From the NCBI RefSeq assembly GCF_036287215.1, contig NZ_CP142860.1, positions 2,480,001-2,544,000 of the forward strand: a stretch of 64,000 nucleotides of DNA, given 5' to 3'. The notes beneath the pieces were generated by a model that saw only the letters and a list, made by a program, of their open reading frames with translations, was not told where the DNA came from and did not search any database. Every line of letters starts with the position of its first letter. The stretch's first letter is position 1. Of the stretch, positions 61,116 through 64,000 are shown in pieces. This DNA is from Caproiciproducens sp. CPB-2 (GTDB taxonomy: Bacteria; Bacillota; Clostridia; Oscillospirales; Acutalibacteraceae). Made by a program: the position numbers and the translations under genes.

Positions 61116-62396
61116 TCAATCTTCTTTCCCGTGGCCGCCGTTTTCCGGAAACAGCCCCAGGAAATCAAGGGTCGCGAAATAATCGGCCGGGGTTTCCGCG
61201 CGGCGGATGAGCTGCGCCGACCCGTCCTCTTTCAGCAGCACTTCCGCGGAACGCAGCCTGCCGTTGTAGTTGTAGCCCATGGCATGGCCGTGCGCGCCGG
61301 CGTCATGGATCATTAGAAGGTCCCCCATATCTATTTTCGGAAACATACGGTCAATGGCAAATTTGTCGTTATTCTCACACAGGCTTCCGACAATGTCGTA
61401 TTTGTGGTCGCAGGGGGCGTTTTCCTTCCCCATCACCGTAATATGGTGGTATGCGCCGTACATGGCGGGGCGCAGAAGGTTGGCCGCGCAGGCGTCCACC
61501 CCGATATATTCCTTATAGATATGTTTTTCGTGGATCGCTTTCGTCACCAGACAGCCGTACGGCCCAAGCATGAAGCGTCCCAGCTCGGTGTAGATCGCCA
61601 CGTCCTTCAGGCCCGCCGGAACAAGGATCTCCTCAAAGGCTTTGTGGACGCCTTCCCCGATCTTTGCGATATTGGCCGGTTTTTGTTCCGGACGGTAGGG
61701 AATTCCTACGCCGCCGGACAGATTGATAAAGGAAACAGCAACGCCCGTTTTACGGTAGATGTCGGCGGCCGTACGGAACAGGATACCGGCCAGCGTCGGG
61801 TAATACCCGTCGTCCGTCGTATTGCTGGCGAGGAAAGCGTGGATGCCGAAGCGCCTGGCCCCCAGCTCCTTCAGCTTTACAAACCCCTGCTCCAGCTGTT
61901 CGCGGGTAAAGCCGTATTTGGCTTCCCCCGGCGTGTCCATAATGGCGTTGCTGATCTGAAAGGTCCCGCCCGGATTGAAGCGGCAGCAGATGGTTTCCGG
62001 AATGCCCGCCGTGGATTTCAGAAAATCGATATGCGTAAAATCGTCCAGATTGATCAAAGCGCCAAGCTTTTTTGCCAGCACAAATTCCTCGGGCGGCGTT
62101 TCGTTGGACGAAAACATGATGTTCTGTCCGTGAAAACCCACCGCGTCGGAAAGCATCAGCTCTGTCAGCGAGGAACAGTCGACCCCGCAGCCCTCTTCCT
62201 TCATGATTTTCAAAATGACCGGGTTGGGCGTTGCCTTCACCGCAAAATACTCACGGAAGCCGCTGTTCCACGCAAAAGCCTTCTGCAGTCTGCGCACGTT
62301 TTCCCGGATCCCCTTTTCATCATAAAGATAAAACGGAGTCGGAAATTGGGCCGCGATCTTTTCAAGTTCTTCCTTATTTACGAAGGTGTTTTTCAA
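61116..62396 (-). CDS. lysA: Diaminopimelate decarboxylase
   Basis: 426 aa. The PLP lysine is in YFAVKATPNP (Lys54), and the PLP-phosphate loop NLSGGVGIPYRPEQ and CENNDKFA (the latter near the substrate site) are present. It converts meso-diaminopimelate to lysine. Start at a TTG with GGGAG about 12 bases upstream. It overlaps nothing but follows the TrmB-type regulator by only 7 bp, so it is likely controlled by it. Confidence 0.9.
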   Translation of the reverse strand: MKNTFVNKEELEKIAAQFPTPFYLYDEKGIRENVRRLQKAFAWNSGFREYFAVKATPNPVILKIMKEEGCGVDCSSLTELMLSDAVGFHGQNIMFSSNETPPEEFVLAKKLGALINLDDFTHIDFLKSTAGIPETICCRFNPGGTFQISNAIMDTPGEAKYGFTREQLEQGFVKLKELGARRFGIHAFLASNTTDDGYYPTLAGILFRTAADIYRKTGVAVSFINLSGGVGIPYRPEQKPANIAKIGEGVHKAFEEILVPAGLKDVAIYTELGRFMLGPYGCLVTKAIHEKHIYKEYIGVDACAANLLRPAMYGAYHHITVMGKENAPCDHKYDIVGSLCENNDKFAIDRMFPKIDMGDLLMIHDAGAHGHAMGYNYNGRLRSAEVLLKEDGSAQLIRRAETPADYFATLDFLGLFPENGGHGKED

Positions 62397-62403
62397 AACA
62401 GTT

Positions 62404-63099
62404 TCAGCTCCCTTTCGTTACGGTAATCAATGTGATTTCATTTTTCAGCGCCTCTTTGAAAAGCTCAACCAGATTGCGCTTTTGAGAATACAGGCAGGTG
62501 GACTCGGAACCCGCGGCGATATCGCCGGTCAAAACGCTTTTGGAATCGGCAATCAGGCGAATCTGATGCCGCTCGGTTTTCGTGTGGTACACCAGCGTGC
62601 CCTCCAGATCAAACGGAGGGTCGGTGATGATGACGACCTTCAGCCCCCGGCGCAAAGCCGAACAGAGCTGCGGCAGAAGCAAAGAAAGCGTCTGTTCGGA
62701 CACGGCAAGGTAAATACGCTCTTTCGCCGCGTCGATCATGTTTTTCATTTTATCCATGATGTTGGTCTCGCCCTTGACGGTGATGTACCCCTCCCCGGCT
62801 TCCCTGCGCCTGGGCGCCGCCCCCACCAGCAGCTCCCGGTATTCCTGCATGCGCCGGATACGGTTGCTGCAGAATTCCTCGACCGGAACGGGAAGATAAT
62901 GGGTGGCCGTGTCTTCCTCCACAAGGGCCGCGCCTTTTTCAACCAGACCGGCCAGCGCCGTATAGGTATTGGAACGGGATATGCCGGACGCTTTCGCGGC
63001 CTCATATCCCGTCAGTTTTCCTTCGGAGCAGAGCAGAAGATACAGGGCCGATTCCTGCCGTGTAAGATTGTAATATCCCAGCAGTTCCACCAGATCCAT
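62404..63099 (-). CDS. TrmB family transcriptional regulator
   Basis: 231 aa. N-terminal TrmB winged helix (LTRQESALYLLLCSEGKLTG, then ASGISRSNTYTALAGLVEKG) and a C-terminal PLD-like effector domain (KNMIDAAKERIYLAVSEQTL). Such regulators sense sugars or other metabolites; here it precedes lysA. Its promoter carries a 10-bp palindrome, probably its own operator. AGGGGG precedes the ATG. Confidence 0.9.
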   Translation of the reverse strand: MDLVELLGYYNLTRQESALYLLLCSEGKLTGYEAAKASGISRSNTYTALAGLVEKGAALVEEDTATHYLPVPVEEFCSNRIRRMQEYRELLVGAAPRRREAGEGYITVKGETNIMDKMKNMIDAAKERIYLAVSEQTLSLLLPQLCSALRRGLKVVIITDPPFDLEGTLVYHTKTERHQIRLIADSKSVLTGDIAAGSESTCLYSQKRNLVELFKEALKNEITLITVTKGS

Positions 63100-63112
63100 C
63101 GTGCCGCCCCCT

Positions 63113-63164
63113 GTATAGTGTTTCTCTATAGGAACACTATACGATATTTATCATCATTTGTCAA
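63113..63164 (-). promoter_or_regulatory. trmB-lysA promoter and operator
   Basis: TTGACA (63159-63164), 17 bases, TATAGT (63136-63141) on the minus strand. Perfect inverted arms GTATAGTGTT (63113-63122) and AACACTATAC (63133-63142), spaced by ten bases, overlap the -10 box and start site, as a repressor site would. Confidence 0.82.
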
Positions 63165-64000
63165 TTAATATTTCTGGCCCGCCGCCTCCGCCGTCAGGTC
63201 TGAAAGATTTTTTTCAGCTTTCGCGCCGGTTTCCGGGCCTCCTTCGATCACCGTGAACTTTCTCTTTTTCAGCTGAAAAGCGCCGACCAGCTTCCTGAGC
63301 ATATCCGCCTGTGCGGACAGTTCTTCGCTCGCCGCCGCGCTTTCCTCCGCCGTGGCGGAATTCGTCTGAACGACCGCGGAAACCTGATCCACGCCGGTTG
63401 TAATCTGTTCGATCGCGGCGGCCTGATCGGAAGAGGCCATATCGATTTTGACGATCGTTTCTCCCACAAGCCCCACCTTGGCCGCGATCTCATTCAGTTC
63501 TTTCGCCGTACGCCCGGCGATAGCGGTTCCGTTTTTCACGCTCTGGATGGAACCCTCGATCAGGCTGGTGGTCTGCTTGGCCGCGTTGGCGGACTTGCTT
63601 GCCAGATTCCGCACCTCGTCGGCCACCACGGCAAACCCTTTTCCGGCGCTGCCGGCCCTTGCCGCTTCCACGGCGGCGTTCAGGGCAAGGATATTGGTCT
63701 GGAACGCAATGTCGTCGATCACCTTGATGATTTTTCCGATCTCACTGGAAGTATTGCTGATTTCTTCCATGGAAGAGAGCATCTGCCGCATCTGTTCGTT
63801 GCCCTGTTCTACCTGTGCGACGGTATCTTTTACGTAACCCGCCATTACCCTGACATTATCCGCCGTCTCGCTGACTTTTCCGGAAACCTCGGTAACGGAG
63901 GCCGCCAGCTCTTCCACGGAGCTTGCCTGCTCTGTCGCGCCCTGCGCAAGCTCCTGAGAACCGTCGGAAACCTGGGCCGCTCCGCTGTTGACCTGTTCCG
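63165..64000 (-). CDS. Methyl-accepting chemotaxis protein, C-terminal part (partial)
   Basis: The frame is open to the right edge, so the N-terminal sensor part is outside. The MCP signalling hairpin is complete: [20 protein letters not shown] followed by [20 protein letters not shown]. Flanking methylation helices with Glu/Gln pairs lead to a basic tail (KKRKF). It should signal to CheA through a CheW such as the one at 29.1 kb. Confidence 0.95.
   Translation of the reverse strand, partial: EQVNSGAAQVSDGSQELAQGATEQASSVEELAASVTEVSGKVSETADNVRVMAGYVKDTVAQVEQGNEQMRQMLSSMEEISNTSSEIGKIIKVIDDIAFQTNILALNAAVEAARAGSAGKGFAVVADEVRNLASKSANAAKQTTSLIEGSIQSVKNGTAIAGRTAKELNEIAAKVGLVGETIVKIDMASSDQAAAIEQITTGVDQVSAVVQTNSATAEESAAASEELSAQADMLRKLVGAFQLKKRKFTVIEGGPETGAKAEKNLSDLTAEAAGQKY

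Noticed and set aside
1..64000. CRISPR arrays, tRNA/rRNA genes, transposases or prophage genes
   Set aside because: None seen on reading both strands; short repeats found are only two-copy elements.

Overview
The window looks like a chromosomal segment of an anaerobic, moderately GC-rich Clostridia member (Firmicutes), plausibly in the Oscillospirales/Ruminococcaceae neighbourhood; that placement is inference. The sequence supports it with strong AGGAGG ribosome binding sites, frequent TTG/GTG starts, a T-box leader, YesM/YesN-type two-component genes, superoxide reductase, Fe-S aldo/keto reductase and DUF362 ferredoxin-like genes, and AT-rich intergenic regions next to GC-rich genes. I see no rRNA, tRNA, CRISPR array, insertion sequence or prophage. 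Both edges cut genes: an ABC ATPase at the left and a chemotaxis receptor at the right.

Layout. 1-5.5 kb: a minus-strand sugar-type cluster (ROK kinase, SIS isomerase, YesN, YesM, degenerate ABC ATPase) behind a strong promoter with a 17-bp palindrome in its spacer. 5.6-7.1 kb: small hypothetical proteins. 7.2-17.3 kb: an unknown membrane protein, a DeoR/GlpR-type regulator and a six-gene minus-strand operon (FGGY kinase, GlpA-like with a BON domain, GlpB-like, DUF1667, alkyl-DHAP-synthase-like FAD protein, CCG-like protein). Related AT-rich operator-like sequences lie at both ends of this locus. 17.5-20.3 kb: DUF4342 protein plus an OmpR-type two-component system. 20.5-25.3 kb: a 47-aa peptide, a nitroreductase, and a polar amino acid ABC operon led by a pyridoxal-kinase-like protein that lacks the catalytic Asp. 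25.4-35.6 kb: phosphodiester glycosidase, small basic proteins, HMA-like protein, DUF362, CheW, DedA, LPG-synthase-like protein, MATE, aldo/keto reductase, PfpI and YccF. 35.7-40.8 kb: an ABC-2 exporter divergent from a NarL-type two-component system. 40.8-46.3 kb: EAL-CBS-GGDEF protein and T-box-controlled ileS.

46.5-55.6 kb: Asp/Glu racemase, adenine deaminase, pyrophosphatase under a fluoride riboswitch, a diguanylate cyclase, an orphan structured RNA candidate, and a P-type cation ATPase under a yybP-ykoY (Mn2+) riboswitch. 55.8-63.2 kb: ketopantoate-reductase-like protein, GNAT, then an oxidative-stress and iron island: ohrR and gpx behind an OhrR box, flavodoxin, an EncFtn-type ferritin with an encapsulin targeting tail, its encapsulin shell, and superoxide reductase. 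A TrmB-lysA pair and a chemotaxis receptor end the window.

The most striking elements are the encapsulin-ferritin nanocompartment inside a peroxide/superoxide island, the atypical glycerol-like operon whose kinase has Ala where GlpK has its glycerol-binding Glu, the three RNA switches (T-box, fluoride, Mn2+), and an unassigned RNA-like element near 52.4-52.7 kb.
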